This document shows, piece after piece, positions 28,301 to 36,915 of a DNA stretch of 64,000 nucleotides (the stretch's first letter is position 1; every line of letters starts with the position of its first letter). The notes under the pieces were generated by a model, which was not told where the DNA came from, made no database searches, and saw only the letters and a list, made by a program, of their open reading frames with translations. The stretch comes from CAYWMD01 sp964458575. Lineage in GTDB: Bacteria > Verrucomicrobiota > Verrucomicrobiia > Limisphaerales > JADLHS01. The position numbers and the translations under genes are program-made. The stretch lies in assembly GCA_964458575.1 (NCBI GenBank), contig CAYWMD010000027.1, positions 20,642 to 84,641 on the forward strand, in the 5' to 3' direction.

Positions 28301-31092
28301 ACGACTTCCTGATCCCACACATCGCGCGTGGCCAGGAATGCCTCGTCCGTAATCGCCTCGAAATACTTGGTGCTCGTCAGGTGGATATGCTGCACGCCGT
28401 CGCGGTTGACCACCGTGAGTTCAAGGGGCTGCGTGTTGATGTTGAAATGATGCTTGCCGAGTTTGATGACATCCTGCCCACCAACAAACAACTCCTGCCG
28501 ATCCTTCAACTGCCGCACGGCTTCCTGCTGCGTGCCTTTGAGGCGACCTTGCAGATCGTCGGCCTTCACCGAATCGCCCAGCGCGAGCAGTTGCTCAATC
28601 GTCTCGCGGACCTTGGCGATCATCAGGTCCGACGCCATGTAGCTATTGATATCCTCGATGCTCTTGAACCCGGCGAGGCGATTTTGAATCACCTTGAGGA
28701 TGCGCTCGGCGGCGGTCAGCAACGCGCTGGCCTTGCGATTGCGCTGTTCGACGAGTGCGACCTTGCGCTGCTCGAACGCCTCGTAAAGTTCCGTCCGTCG
28801 CTCGGCGAGTTGCACCGTGTATTCTTCGAAATCGGCGAACGTGCCTTCCAGTTCCTCAAGCTGAACGGAGAGGCGGTTCAAATACTCCTCGCACTTGGCG
28901 GGCGAATCGCACAGGTCGAGATAGCTCGACGCGGCTTGACCGAGCAACTTCATCTGCGCGCCAAACTGCGCCGCGCCTTCGCTGGCGATGAGATGTTGCA
29001 GGCGTTTCTTGAGCGCGGCCTTGACCTGATTGAGCGTGGAATAAACCGCCGTGATCGCGTCAATGATCCGCGTCGTCTCGGTCGCGTCCTCGATCTTCAG
29101 ACTGTTGACGATCTCGATGAGCATTTCGAGTTCGCCGCCCGCGACGGTGACGGCCTTCTCGATTTCCTTTCCCTCCGCAACCTTCGTCACGCGATCCACC
29201 GCCGTGAGATGATCGGCTGCCTGTCGGCGATAAGGCTCAAGCGACTCGGGCTTGAGAAGAAACTTCACGCAGGAATTGGAAAGCTCGTCGGTCTGTGTCG
29301 CGACCTGCTTTTCTGCTTCGTCAATTTGCGCGAGGTCAACGTAGCGGACTTCCCTGAGCGTGATGAGTTCACCGCGAAGCTTTCGGAGCGAAGCAAGGTT
29401 GAGAACAAAGTCATTCAGCACGCGGAAGCTGGCACGGCGGATGTTCTGAAACTGATCGGTGCAACGCTTGCGCACGTCTTTCACGCGCTCGACGGCCTCG
29501 CGTTGCAGGCGGCGCACCTTGTCGAATTCGTCCACGGCCTTGTCCGCCGCCTCGCGCACGGCGCGCAACGCACCATCCACGCCGAAGCCCTCCGCACTCG
29601 ACAGCCACGGATAGGAATCGAGAATCGCGCCGCAGCGTTTGACGAGGTCGGTGTAAATCTGCGCGTAGGGATTTTCCTTTCGCACCAGTGTCATCACCTC
29701 GTTGCACTCGGCGAGACAGCGCACGACTTCCTTGTTGCCGACCTGATACAGAAACGCGTCCTTCTTGCCGGCGGGTTCGAAGTCGGGCTGATGGAACGGC
29801 GTCTGCCGCAGTTGAATCATGTGATGCTTCTGCGGCTCGGCTTCGGCGCGGAACACGAGCAGGTGGCCGTTGGGGAACAGGGAATAACCCGGGCACCCAA
29901 TGCGCTCCTCGACCTTTTGCGCAATCAACCGATACGGCAGCAAGGCGTAATCGCCGGTCAAGCGATTGTAAAAGACATAGAGCACGTCTTCGCCGTTCGG
30001 CGCGTAGATGACGCGCTCGATGACCATCGGGCCGTCTTTGGACTCGAACTGTTTCAGTTCACCCGTTGCGAGGTAATAACCATCGGGAAAGATAAGCCCG
30101 TGTTCCTCGGGCAGGAAGACACACGACTGGCCGAGCGAATCCACGCGCAGCGCCGATTGCGTCTTCTCGTTGAAAATGAAAAAGCGCGGGGTGTTTTCCT
30201 TGTAGGGCCGGATCTTGAGCAGGATGAGGTGGTTGACAATCGCGTAGGCGATTTCGGCGTCGTCCACCTTTTGGTACTTGTCGTCCACCGGTTCGGCGTA
30301 GATGCCTTCGCCCGTCGCGGTGCTGTCTTCGACCTTGATCGTCAGGTCGCCACCGATGCACTCGACAAACACGCGGTCTTCAATCGAGATGTGCGGATAA
30401 TCGCCGTAGCGGTAGGACTCGCGGTCAGGCGTCAGCCAGCGAAACTCGAACTGCGGTGGGAAACCGACCTTGCGGAATTCGGCTTCGCTGCGGCCGTCGA
30501 GGTATTTCAGGTTGCCCTCGTTGTAAGCCCACTTGAAAACCGCGATGTCATTGATGCCCGGGCCGGTCGAGAACACCATGTAGAGTCTGCCCTCGATGAC
30601 CGAGAACTTCTGGAACGACGCCTTTTCGTAAACGTTGTAGAGCCGTTTGAAGTCCGTGATGAACGTCTTGTCCTGCAACCCGGCGAGGTCGGCTTCCTTG
30701 AACGTGCCGGCCTGGTCATCACGATGGTAGATGGCGAACACGTCGCCCAACTCAATCTCCTTCTTGAGACCAAACTGCACATTGAAGCCAAAGAGAAAGC
30801 GGCCCGAGCCCAACTGCACCATGTCCGCCGGAATGCAGTTGTGGGCGGTGATGATGCGGTCGGCCTGGAGCAGCTTGAATTCAATCGTGCCGAACACCTC
30901 CGCGCGCCGCGCGTTGAGCTGGCTCATGCACTCGCGCAACGTCGCGCCCTGCGTGTTCAGCCGCTGGCGGATGATCTCGTAAGTCGCGCTGCCAAGCGTC
31001 TGCGCGGTGGACGGCGCGGCGGCGGCCTCAGGCGCGGGTGCGGGTGCGCCTTCAGGCTGCGGGGCGGGTTTGGTTTCTGGGGCTTCAGCCAT
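25336..31092 (-). CDS. Giant AAA-type ATPase with beta-rich N-terminus and coiled coils (databases: DNA repair ATPase)
   Basis: A 1918-residue protein. A Pro/Ala-rich tail (1-30) is followed by a helical start (YEIIRQRLNTQGATL) and a large beta-rich region (about 60-490). Long coiled coils occupy about 510-890. A helical region precedes the AAA module: Walker A SPPGYGKTT (about 1331-1339), Walker B MICVDDIQ (about 1391-1398), a sensor-1-like GNPYTES (about 1445) and a downstream ANRADTYN. The C-terminus has three tandem repeats of about 35 residues (about 1686-1785, VDMSPVGKGLEALQA type) and a final coiled coil. It resembles the long bacterial proteins named DNA repair ATPase, for which I know of no direct repair evidence. 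Two different palindromes are inserted in frame (about residues 952-974 and 1173-1188). Confidence 0.85.
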   Translation of the reverse strand: MAEAPETKPAPQPEGAPAPAPEAAAAPSTAQTLGSATYEIIRQRLNTQGATLRECMSQLNARRAEVFGTIEFKLLQADRIITAHNCIPADMVQLGSGRFLFGFNVQFGLKKEIELGDVFAIYHRDDQAGTFKEADLAGLQDKTFITDFKRLYNVYEKASFQKFSVIEGRLYMVFSTGPGINDIAVFKWAYNEGNLKYLDGRSEAEFRKVGFPPQFEFRWLTPDRESYRYGDYPHISIEDRVFVECIGGDLTIKVEDSTATGEGIYAEPVDDKYQKVDDAEIAYAIVNHLILLKIRPYKENTPRFFIFNEKTQSALRVDSLGQSCVFLPEEHGLIFPDGYYLATGELKQFESKDGPMVIERVIYAPNGEDVLYVFYNRLTGDYALLPYRLIAQKVEERIGCPGYSLFPNGHLLVFRAEAEPQKHHMIQLRQTPFHQPDFEPAGKKDAFLYQVGNKEVVRCLAECNEVMTLVRKENPYAQIYTDLVKRCGAILDSYPWLSSAEGFGVDGALRAVREAADKAVDEFDKVRRLQREAVERVKDVRKRCTDQFQNIRRASFRVLNDFVLNLASLRKLRGELITLREVRYVDLAQIDEAEKQVATQTDELSNSCVKFLLKPESLEPYRRQAADHLTAVDRVTKVAEGKEIEKAVTVAGGELEMLIEIVNSLKIEDATETTRIIDAITAVYSTLNQVKAALKKRLQHLIASEGAAQFGAQMKLLGQAASSYLDLCDSPAKCEEYLNRLSVQLEELEGTFADFEEYTVQLAERRTELYEAFEQRKVALVEQRNRKASALLTAAERILKVIQNRLAGFKSIEDINSYMASDLMIAKVRETIEQLLALGDSVKADDLQGRLKGTQQEAVRQLKDRQELFVGGQDVIKLGKHHFNINTQPLELTVVNRDGVQHIHLTSTKYFEAITDEAFLATRDVWDQEVVSENREVYRAEYLAWQMLKAIGAPSTSSARSNSSVRAEPVLGAPSLAEALAFSEDKRLAFVQEFMGARYQEGYTKGIHDLDGAKIFHALLTTHHALQLARFSPAARACAVVYWNRFCPAETKTLWSAKLDAFAERNKLFPGDPTQQNYIAALQGLIAAFVEQTKLYPPATANEAGEYLFNELITGEAVSVSQEAEGLVASFNRHLASKGSEKAFEQRREALAEHPGSELDLVRDWVRGFLQVGPVALRPDVESQRDSTHQFRYLDEISAILFCGDALKRSVVKAATSRVIEGMRGNHALIQGSKYQFDYLNFQDRLQKFERDVVPRFEKFHALKQQLIERERAKLRLDEFKPKVLTSFVRNQLIDQIYLPMVGDNLAKQIGAAGAAKRTDLMGLLLIISPPGYGKTTLMEYVASRLGIIFIKINGPALGHNVVSLDPEEAPNAAAREEIIKLNLALEMGDNAMICVDDIQHCNPEFLQKFISLCDGQRRIEGVWRGKPRTYDLRGRKVVVVMAGNPYTESGQKFKIPDMLANRADTYNLGDIIGGKADYFKASYLENAVTSNAVLAPLANKSQKDIRSFIRMAESGEREAEGFEGSYSSQEVEEILSVMKKLVMTREVILRVNQEYIYSAAQADEFRVEPPFRLQGSYRNMNRLAEKVVTIMNDDEMRALILDHYRGESQTLTTGTEANMLKFRELIGVQTAEEKSRWEEIKKTFKHNTAARGAGGDHDPAGRIVAQLSGFQSGLEGIQKIISDQLAKPPPPPPQVNVDMTPVGKSLEALQAAVDKQSAKPQAAPQVVVDMSPVGKGLEALQATLEKQAARPQPVQPPPNVTIDLAPLAANLEALRNTVDQRLAQPAKKDDNGHGDFNALAAKLGEGLSALRQDLSQAISVVHTGTMADAMKRMEHEMEMVHSTLATLKDMAGRQRDHLHKSQELLETRAKQGSLEIDVTQEMLSNEGAFLEQFQKAIAEAQKQREAAQSGEPPPEQK
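27529..27576. repeat. Double palindrome, family C, in frame inside the AAA gene
   Basis: Two adjacent palindromes: GTCGAGTCGCGCTGCGACTC completed by GAC, then GGTCGCAGCGCGACC flanked by GTCC and GGACC. The AAA protein reads through it as VGPVALRPDVESQRDS. Confidence 0.7.
28172..28239. repeat. Long inverted repeat, family D, in frame inside the AAA gene
   Basis: The left arm starting GGAGCGCCGAGCACC (28172-28194) and the right arm ending GGTGCTGGGCGCTCC (28217-28239) pair over 23 bp with two mismatches around a 22-nt loop. The AAA protein reads through it as GAPSTSSARSNSSVRAEPVL, a serine/alanine-rich insert unlike its surroundings. Confidence 0.75.
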
Positions 31093-31095
31093 TGC

Positions 31096-31899
31096 CTAAT
31101 TCCAGTTCAAAAAGCTTTGGGCTACTGCCTTTGAAAAAACTTCGGGTGACCAGCCGACTAAATCGGAAACCTGACCGTCGCCGATCTCCACAATCCGCAG
31201 CGTGCCGTCAGTTCGCTGGATCACGTCTGTAGAAAAGAATCTGCTCTTCACGCGGCTGGCGCACTGATGGACAATTTCGGGAACTTCGCCGATAGGTGCG
31301 CGTGGCTGGCCATTGAACACAAAGTACCGTCGCTCTGTGTCGGGCCGAAAGTCTTCCACCCGGCGTACGCAGAAGCCTCCTTCGATTGTGCCTCGGTAAC
31401 GTCGCATTTCGGAAACAACTACCTCGACAGCCTCGGGCTTCGATATGCGCGAGCCGACTGAAGTCTTGAGAGACTTCACATAATCCTTGATGAAGTATTC
31501 GCTCCATCCCAGTACTTTCAACTCTTTCGCCAAGTCGCAATCCGCCGGATACACTTTCGTCTCTGGAGTGAATTCACTCACGAGCGGATACCAGTTCGGC
31601 AAATAGTGACAGGCAAGATAATTGGTCGTGTCGCTCACAGGCTGGCAGCCTGTGCTGTGAATTGCCGCAACCAAAGATGTGTATTCGTCCTTTGAAAGCA
31701 TCCAGCCTCGATAAAGAACCTTGGCGCCAGTCGGAAGCGGCGGGCTGGCTTTGAAATCACCAGCCTGGAAAGCCTCCACGGAGAAAAGCGATGTTTCAAA
31801 GCCTTCGCTCCGCACCGCTTCCACCTCGGCCTGATAGTGTTCGTCCGGCTGGCGTGGCCGCAGCGGACTGCTTGGGTAAAGCAAATGCATTTGTCGCAA
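31096..31899 (-). CDS. Small ATP-grasp domain protein (R2K/DUF4343-like)
   Basis: A 267-residue protein. The N-terminal half is a Rossmann-like preATP-grasp region (MHLLYPSSPLRP). The C-terminal half has EGGFCVRRVEDF, RRYFVFNGQP and SRFFSTDVI, with the metal-binding end VEIGDGQVSDL, typical of small ATP-grasp ligases of the R2K or DUF4343 kind. These are expected to join a carboxylate to an amine with ATP, modifying a peptide or small molecule; the substrate is unknown. It starts 9 bp after the flotillin stop and ends 3 bp before the AAA start, so it is part of the same operon. A short palindrome (31636-31654) encodes the STGCQPVSD stretch at about residues 81-89. Confidence 0.75.
   Translation of the reverse strand: MRQMHLLYPSSPLRPRQPDEHYQAEVEAVRSEGFETSLFSVEAFQAGDFKASPPLPTGAKVLYRGWMLSKDEYTSLVAAIHSTGCQPVSDTTNYLACHYLPNWYPLVSEFTPETKVYPADCDLAKELKVLGWSEYFIKDYVKSLKTSVGSRISKPEAVEVVVSEMRRYRGTIEGGFCVRRVEDFRPDTERRYFVFNGQPRAPIGEVPEIVHQCASRVKSRFFSTDVIQRTDGTLRIVEIGDGQVSDLVGWSPEVFSKAVAQSFLNWN
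31636..31654. repeat. Short palindrome CACAGGCTGGCAGCCTGTG inside the ATP-grasp gene
   Basis: A 19-bp palindrome with a CTGGCAG core like that of the intergenic array at 63770-63874. It is translated in frame (GCQPV). Confidence 0.6.
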
Positions 31900-31908
31900 G
31901 CATTCGCG

Positions 31909-34083
31909 TTACGCTTTGGCCGTCGTCTTGTCTGACAACACCGCCGATGCCATCACGTCGGACAAGCCGCTTTCTTTCGCCATCGCGTGTGCTGACTTTA
32001 GTAACGATTGCAGCCCGCTGTCCTTGGACGACGCGATCATTTTTCCGAGCAACGCGGCGACGGTCAGGTTCTTCAGGTCCTCGGTCTTGATGCCGAAATC
32101 CTTCACCCATTGCGCGAGCTGCGATTTGAAGAAGTCCGGGTCGCCGTTGAAGAACGTGTTCTTGATGTCGGACAACGTCTCGCTGTTGTTGACCATGCGA
32201 TCCACGGATTTCCCGTTGCCCACGGCGCGGACGATCTTCTCGAAGAAGTCGTTTTCACCACCGACGATGTCAATCTTGGCGGCCTTGAGCGCTTCCCCGA
32301 CAACTTCCGAGTGCGCGCGAGCGATGTCGCGATTGACGTTGATGGCCGCGAGTTCGACGTCGCGTTCCTTGGCAAGTTTGAGGCGGAATTCCTCGTGTTG
32401 CTGGCCGGCCTCGTGCAGAAGTTTCATCGCCTTCGCTTTTTCCTCGATGCCCTTCGCTTCGGCGAGCATCTTGGCCTGGATGCCGGTAGCAGTAGCCATT
32501 TCCTTGTCCTTCGTGCCTTCGGCTTCGGCTTCGGCTTGAGTCTGGGTGACCTTGGCGTGAGCATCGCCCTTGACCTGCTCCACTTCGGCCTCGGCGATGC
32601 CAACGGCTTTGATGGCTTCGGCATCGGCCTTCTTCGCGCTCGCCTTGGCAGTGATAACCTTGGCCTCGGCGAGTCCTTTCGCGGCTTCTTGCGCGGCGAC
32701 GCCTTCAGCTTCCTGCTCCATCGCAATGCGCTTCTTCTCGCTGGCCTTGGCTTCGGCGTCGGCAATCGTCTGAATCCGTTCCGATTCGCGCAAGGCAGCT
32801 TCCCGCCCCGCCTCGGCGGCGGTGACGGTTTTTATCTTATTGGCCTCGGCGAGGTTGCGATCCGCCTCCTTTTGCGCTTCGGCGGCAACGACCTTTTCAA
32901 CCTGCGCCTGCTTGGCGTTCATGTCCGCCTCAATGAGCGTGACTTCGCGGACGCGCTCGGCGGTCATACGGGCTTCGATGTTGGTCTTCTCCTCCTGCTG
33001 CTGCACGACGGCCTTTTGTTCAGCCACGACCACAGCGCGTTTGCGTTCCACCTCCACGGCGGCCTCGGCCACTTTGACTTCCTTGTCCATCTCAGCCAAT
33101 GAAACAGAACGTTCGCGGCGCACGCGGGCTTCCTCACCTTCTTGAACCGCTTCCTGTTCAAGGCGCTGTTTTTCCTTGCGGACCGTGAATTCGCGCTCCT
33201 GCACGGCGCGGTTCATATCCTGCGTGCGCAGCTGAATGGCTTCCTCGGCCTCCAATCGCTTGCCCTCCACTTCCTGCCGCCGGGCCTCGATGACCTTGCG
33301 GGCTTCGGCCTCTTCGTTGGCCTTGATCTCGGTAACGGCGCGCGTCTGTTTGGCGGTGTCTTCCTCGTTGCGACGCTTCTGTTCGCGCTTGGCGATGTCC
33401 GCGTCGGCGTTTTCCTTCTCCACCTGCACCTGGGCGCGCTGGGTGAATTCGTTGGCCACCACGCGTTCGCGCTGGGTGATCTCGGTGATTTTCTTGATGC
33501 CTTCGGAATCAAGGACGTTGTTGGGATCATGCTGATCGAGCGGGGTTTGTTCCAAATAATCAATCGCCACGTCCTGAAGCAGAAAACCGTCGAGGTCCTT
33601 GCCGATGGTGGCTTGAATCTGGTCGCGGAACTTGATGCGTTCGGTGAACAGTTCGTGGAATTCCATCTGCTTGCCCGCGGTCTTGAGCGCCTCCGAGAAT
33701 TTCGCCTCAAACAACTCGCGCAACTGCTCGATATCCGCCACGCGTTCCGGGGTCAACATCTGGGCCACTTTGCGGACGCTTTCCTCGGTGGCCTCGACGC
33801 GGATGTAAAAGGCCACGGTGATGTCGGCGCGGATGTTGTCCTTGCAGACGAGACCATCCTTGCCTTTGCGCGCGATCTCGAGCTTCTTCACCGAGATGTC
33901 CACGATGTGGTAATTCTGCAGGACGGGGAAACGCAGCATGTAGTCGAAGGACACGCGCAACCCGCCCATGCCGGTGGTAACGCCGGCGCGTCCGGGTTGG
34001 ATCTTGCGGATGCAGATGCCGATGATGGCAACGGCGACCAGGCAGATGACAATGAGCAGGGCAATGAGCAGATAGGTGAGCAT
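31909..34083 (-). CDS. Flotillin-family SPFH membrane protein
   Basis: A 724-residue protein from ATG 34083; the frame extends to 34149, but this start places the transmembrane helix at the N-terminus. One helix (MLTYLLIALLIVICLVAVAI) anchors it. The SPFH/band 7 domain covers about 30-200 (GLRVSFDYMLRFPVLQNYH, DGLVCKDNIRADITVAFYIR), and a very long Glu/Ala-rich coiled coil covers about 210-560. A C-terminal domain covers about 580-724, with VGNGKSVDRMVNN and the final KESGLSDVMASAVL. Flotillins form large oligomers that organise membrane domains. YqiK of E. coli is a comparable bacterial member. It is the first gene of the flotillin/ATP-grasp/AAA/coiled-coil operon. Confidence 0.92.
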   Translation of the reverse strand: MLTYLLIALLIVICLVAVAIIGICIRKIQPGRAGVTTGMGGLRVSFDYMLRFPVLQNYHIVDISVKKLEIARKGKDGLVCKDNIRADITVAFYIRVEATEESVRKVAQMLTPERVADIEQLRELFEAKFSEALKTAGKQMEFHELFTERIKFRDQIQATIGKDLDGFLLQDVAIDYLEQTPLDQHDPNNVLDSEGIKKITEITQRERVVANEFTQRAQVQVEKENADADIAKREQKRRNEEDTAKQTRAVTEIKANEEAEARKVIEARRQEVEGKRLEAEEAIQLRTQDMNRAVQEREFTVRKEKQRLEQEAVQEGEEARVRRERSVSLAEMDKEVKVAEAAVEVERKRAVVVAEQKAVVQQQEEKTNIEARMTAERVREVTLIEADMNAKQAQVEKVVAAEAQKEADRNLAEANKIKTVTAAEAGREAALRESERIQTIADAEAKASEKKRIAMEQEAEGVAAQEAAKGLAEAKVITAKASAKKADAEAIKAVGIAEAEVEQVKGDAHAKVTQTQAEAEAEGTKDKEMATATGIQAKMLAEAKGIEEKAKAMKLLHEAGQQHEEFRLKLAKERDVELAAINVNRDIARAHSEVVGEALKAAKIDIVGGENDFFEKIVRAVGNGKSVDRMVNNSETLSDIKNTFFNGDPDFFKSQLAQWVKDFGIKTEDLKNLTVAALLGKMIASSKDSGLQSLLKSAHAMAKESGLSDVMASAVLSDKTTAKA

Positions 34084-34100
34084 AGGATGTAATCGGTTGT

Positions 34101-34136
34101 ATATTATCACCAACGCCGCGCGAGTCACCCTGTCAA
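34101..34136 (-). promoter_or_regulatory. Possible promoter of the flotillin operon
   Basis: On the minus strand there is an extended -10-like TGATAATAT with TAATAT at 34101-34106 and a perfect TTGACA at 34131-34136. The 24-bp spacing is too long for a standard sigma-70 promoter, so the -10 may work as an extended -10 alone. The rest of the gap up to 34355 shows nothing else. Confidence 0.3.
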
Positions 34137-34355
34137 CCAGAGCGTCCATACCTCAGCATCACGCAACGTCCAGAACTGCCCAGTGGTTATCAGAACACCG
34201 AAATCCTTGCCAATACAATTCCGGCCAAAGTTTACAATGGGCCATCGGTCCTGGCGAGCCGCCGGGAAAGTTTGAATGCCAGGCGCCGTTGCTGCGTCGG
34301 GTGTTTGTCTCCGCGACAACGCGGTTGCGGAACATCCACACGCGAACTCCAGCGA

Positions 34356-36677
34356 ATGAATATGAAATCCCAAGTGCTGCTTGGGCTGATGTTGCTGGGC
34401 GGTTGTTCAAGCCTGACGGCGATGACGCTTGCCTCCGGCGGAAAACCCCGTTGCGTCATCGTCCAAGCAGCCGCCGCCACCGCGCCGGAGCGACATGCTG
34501 TTGCGGAGCTGGCGTTGCACCTGAACCTGATTACCGGCGCGACGTTTGAGATCAAAACCAATGCGGTTGAGGCTCCGAAAAGGGCCATCATCGTTGGCCG
34601 GGGTTCGCTCGCGATGAAGCTGTTTCCGGAAATCGAATTCGCGAAACTGGGCGCGGAAGAACTGGTCATCCGCACGAAAGGCAATCACCTGTTGCTCGCC
34701 GGCGGCCGGCCACGCGGGACGATTTATGCCGTGAACCGCTTCTTGCAGGAACAATGCGGCGTGCGTTGGTGGACGCCGTGGGCCACGAACATTCCGCATC
34801 GCGCCACGTTGCGCGTCGGCGATCTGAACGTGCGGCGGCAGCCCCCGTTCGAGTACCGCGCGCCGTTCTGGTTTCAGGGATTCGACCCGCTGTGGAAGGT
34901 CCGCAACAACGCCAATGATGAACATCGCCGCATTCCGCCCGAATGGGGCGGCTGCATCAGTTACAAGGGTTTTTGTCACACGTTCTATCCGCTGGTGCCA
35001 CCGGAAAAATATTTTGCCAGCCATCCCGAGTGGTACAGCGAACTCAAAGGCAAGCGGACCCACGAACGGGCGCAACTTTGCCTGTCGAATCCCGAGTTGC
35101 GCGATTTTGTCGTGGCACGGGTGAAGGAGTGGCTGCGCGAAGCACCGGAAGCCGCGATCATTTCCGTTACCCAAAACGACTGGCACGGCCAGTGTGAGTG
35201 TGCGAAGTGCAAGGCCATTGATGATGCGGAAGGCGGTCCGGCCGGCAGCATGATCACTTTCGTCAACTACGTCGCCGAGCAGATCGAGCCCGAGTTCCCG
35301 AACGTGGCGGTGGACACGTTCGCGTATCAATACACGCGCAAGCCGCCCAAAACGGTCAAGCCCCGGCCCAACGTCATCGTGCGCCTGTGCAGCATCGAGT
35401 GCAATTTCCGCGAACCGCTGGACGGACCGTCCAATGCCCGGTTCCTTGCCGACTTGGAAGGCTGGTCGAAAATCTGCCAGCGGCTTTACATCTGGGATTA
35501 CACCACTGATTTCCACAATTACGTCAATCCGCATCCGAACTGGTTCACGCTGGGTGCAAACGTGCGGCTGTTTCAGAAGTTTGGCGTGCGCGGGGTGTTC
35601 GAGCAGGGTTCGTATCAGGCCTATGGGGGCGAGATGGGCGAATTGCGCGTCTGGCTGCTGGCGCAACTCCTCTGGAATCCGCAGCAGGATGACCGCGCCC
35701 TCATCAAGGAGTTTCTCGAAGGTTACTACGGCAAGGCTGCCGCCAAACCGATTGGGCGCTACCTTGATTTAATGTATGCCGCCGCGGATGGATTCTACCT
35801 CGGCTGCTACACCAAACCGTTTCCGCCGCACCTGGAGTTCAAAGTTCTCCACGAAGCGGAAAAGTTGTGGCAACAGGCCGAGCAAGGCGCAGCCAGCAAT
35901 CCCGAGTTGCTGGCCCGTGTGCGCCTGAGTCATCTGCCGGTGCAACATGCGTTTTTGGCCGACTGGCAGCGTCTGCGTTACGATTGCTGGGAACAAAACG
36001 CTCGATGGCCCCTGCCGCAAACACTGAAAGCCGCCACCGCCGAGTTTGTTGAAAGATGCGAAGGCGTTCCGGACAAGAAGTGGTCGGTGGTGACCCGCTT
36101 AAGCGAACGCAAGTTCTTCGTGAGCGACTTCATAAGTTCGCTGACCAATGATCCGCCGGCGTTGCCGGCGTCCCCGCCGAAGCGCTTGAGCCGGCCCAAA
36201 CTGCCAGCGGACCTGAAGCCACAGAACCTCCGCGGCGCGGTGGATTTGCAGGACAACGTCGCGCGCCTCGCCAAGCCCGGCAAATGGGCGCAAATCCGGC
36301 CTGACCTGACGGCTTCCGACCGGCGGGCCGCGTGGATGCCCGGCAACCACAGCGAATGGGCGTTTCGCATTCCGGCGTCGAAAATCCCGAAGTCGCCGAC
36401 GGGTTCATGGCAGGTTTATGCCATCGTCCGCATCGAACCGAATGCGGCGGCCAGGCCCGATTCAATCGCGTTTTATGCCGGAGTTTACGACAACGCGGCG
36501 AAGGACTACCCGGCCAATGCGAAATTCCCGATCAACCAAACGGGCATAGATTATCGTTCGTATCTCATCGGAACATTCGAGCCGGGACCGGATCGGGACA
36601 TTTTTGTGTCGCCGGCCGGAAACGCGGATGCCAGCGCCGTCTGGGTGGACCGGGTGGTTTTGATTCCGCAGCGCTAA
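34356..36677 (+). CDS. DUF4838 lipoprotein, possible glycoside hydrolase
   Basis: About 773 residues from ATG 34356; an upstream in-frame start at 34272 would bury the signal peptide. The N-terminus MNMKSQVLLGLMLLGGCSS has a lipobox with Cys near residue 17, so this is probably a lipoprotein. An alpha/beta domain resembling the N-terminal domain of alpha-glucuronidases and GH20 enzymes follows (AVAELALHLNLITGATF, GRPRGTIYAVNRFLQEQCGVRWW). Then comes the DUF4838 TIM-barrel-like region (VTQNDWHGQCECAKCKAID, VRLCSIECNFREPLDG), and a C-terminal beta domain of about 170 residues. The family is common in Bacteroidetes, Planctomycetes and Verrucomicrobia near polysaccharide-degradation genes. Catalytic activity is not established here. 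Confidence 0.85.
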   Translation: MNMKSQVLLGLMLLGGCSSLTAMTLASGGKPRCVIVQAAAATAPERHAVAELALHLNLITGATFEIKTNAVEAPKRAIIVGRGSLAMKLFPEIEFAKLGAEELVIRTKGNHLLLAGGRPRGTIYAVNRFLQEQCGVRWWTPWATNIPHRATLRVGDLNVRRQPPFEYRAPFWFQGFDPLWKVRNNANDEHRRIPPEWGGCISYKGFCHTFYPLVPPEKYFASHPEWYSELKGKRTHERAQLCLSNPELRDFVVARVKEWLREAPEAAIISVTQNDWHGQCECAKCKAIDDAEGGPAGSMITFVNYVAEQIEPEFPNVAVDTFAYQYTRKPPKTVKPRPNVIVRLCSIECNFREPLDGPSNARFLADLEGWSKICQRLYIWDYTTDFHNYVNPHPNWFTLGANVRLFQKFGVRGVFEQGSYQAYGGEMGELRVWLLAQLLWNPQQDDRALIKEFLEGYYGKAAAKPIGRYLDLMYAAADGFYLGCYTKPFPPHLEFKVLHEAEKLWQQAEQGAASNPELLARVRLSHLPVQHAFLADWQRLRYDCWEQNARWPLPQTLKAATAEFVERCEGVPDKKWSVVTRLSERKFFVSDFISSLTNDPPALPASPPKRLSRPKLPADLKPQNLRGAVDLQDNVARLAKPGKWAQIRPDLTASDRRAAWMPGNHSEWAFRIPASKIPKSPTGSWQVYAIVRIEPNAAARPDSIAFYAGVYDNAAKDYPANAKFPINQTGIDYRSYLIGTFEPGPDRDIFVSPAGNADASAVWVDRVVLIPQR

Positions 36678-36686
36678 CACCGGCGC

Positions 36687-36702
36687 GCGGGCGTCCGCCC
36701 GC
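36687..36702. repeat. Short perfect palindrome after the DUF4838 gene
   Basis: GCGGGCGTCCGCCCGC forms a 7-bp stem. It lies 10 bp after the stop codon, but no T-run follows, so a terminator role is doubtful. The rest of the 238-bp gap holds a candidate promoter. Confidence 0.4.
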
Positions 36703-36815
36703 AGCAGGCACATTCGCAGAAATACCAGCTCGAAGCCTGTCCCTCACGCCTCACGCGTGACGCGGCGTGCTGCGTCCGGAAGGTCGCGCGTCGGGGCTGT
36801 TCTGGAAGTTTACCG

Positions 36816-36844
36816 TTGACAGTTGCCCATCGGGCGGGTGTATT
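36816..36844 (+). promoter_or_regulatory. Candidate sigma-70 promoter of the Gfo/Idh-MFS-PEP hydrolase genes
   Basis: Perfect TTGACA (36816-36821), a 17-bp spacer and TGTATT (36839-36844). The downstream start codon is at 36916, leaving a leader of about 65 nt. Confidence 0.5.
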
Positions 36845-36915
36845 GCGCCCATTTCGCCGAAGTCAGTTCCGCCCGGTTGGACTGCACTTGGCAGGCCTGA
36901 ACCACACAACTCAGC

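Noticed and set aside
25336..31092. DNA repair function implied by the common database name of the AAA protein
   Set aside because: Nothing in the sequence (nuclease, DNA-binding or Rad50-type features) or the neighbours supports repair; the flotillin and ATP-grasp context points elsewhere.
28381..31134. A 917-codon open frame on the plus strand, opposite the AAA ATPase gene
   Set aside because: It is an antisense shadow created by the high GC content. The minus-strand product has recognisable motifs along its length and operon spacing; the plus-strand frame has none.
36678..36702. Rho-independent terminator after the DUF4838 gene
   Set aside because: There is a stem of 7 bp but no T-run, so it is listed only as a palindrome.
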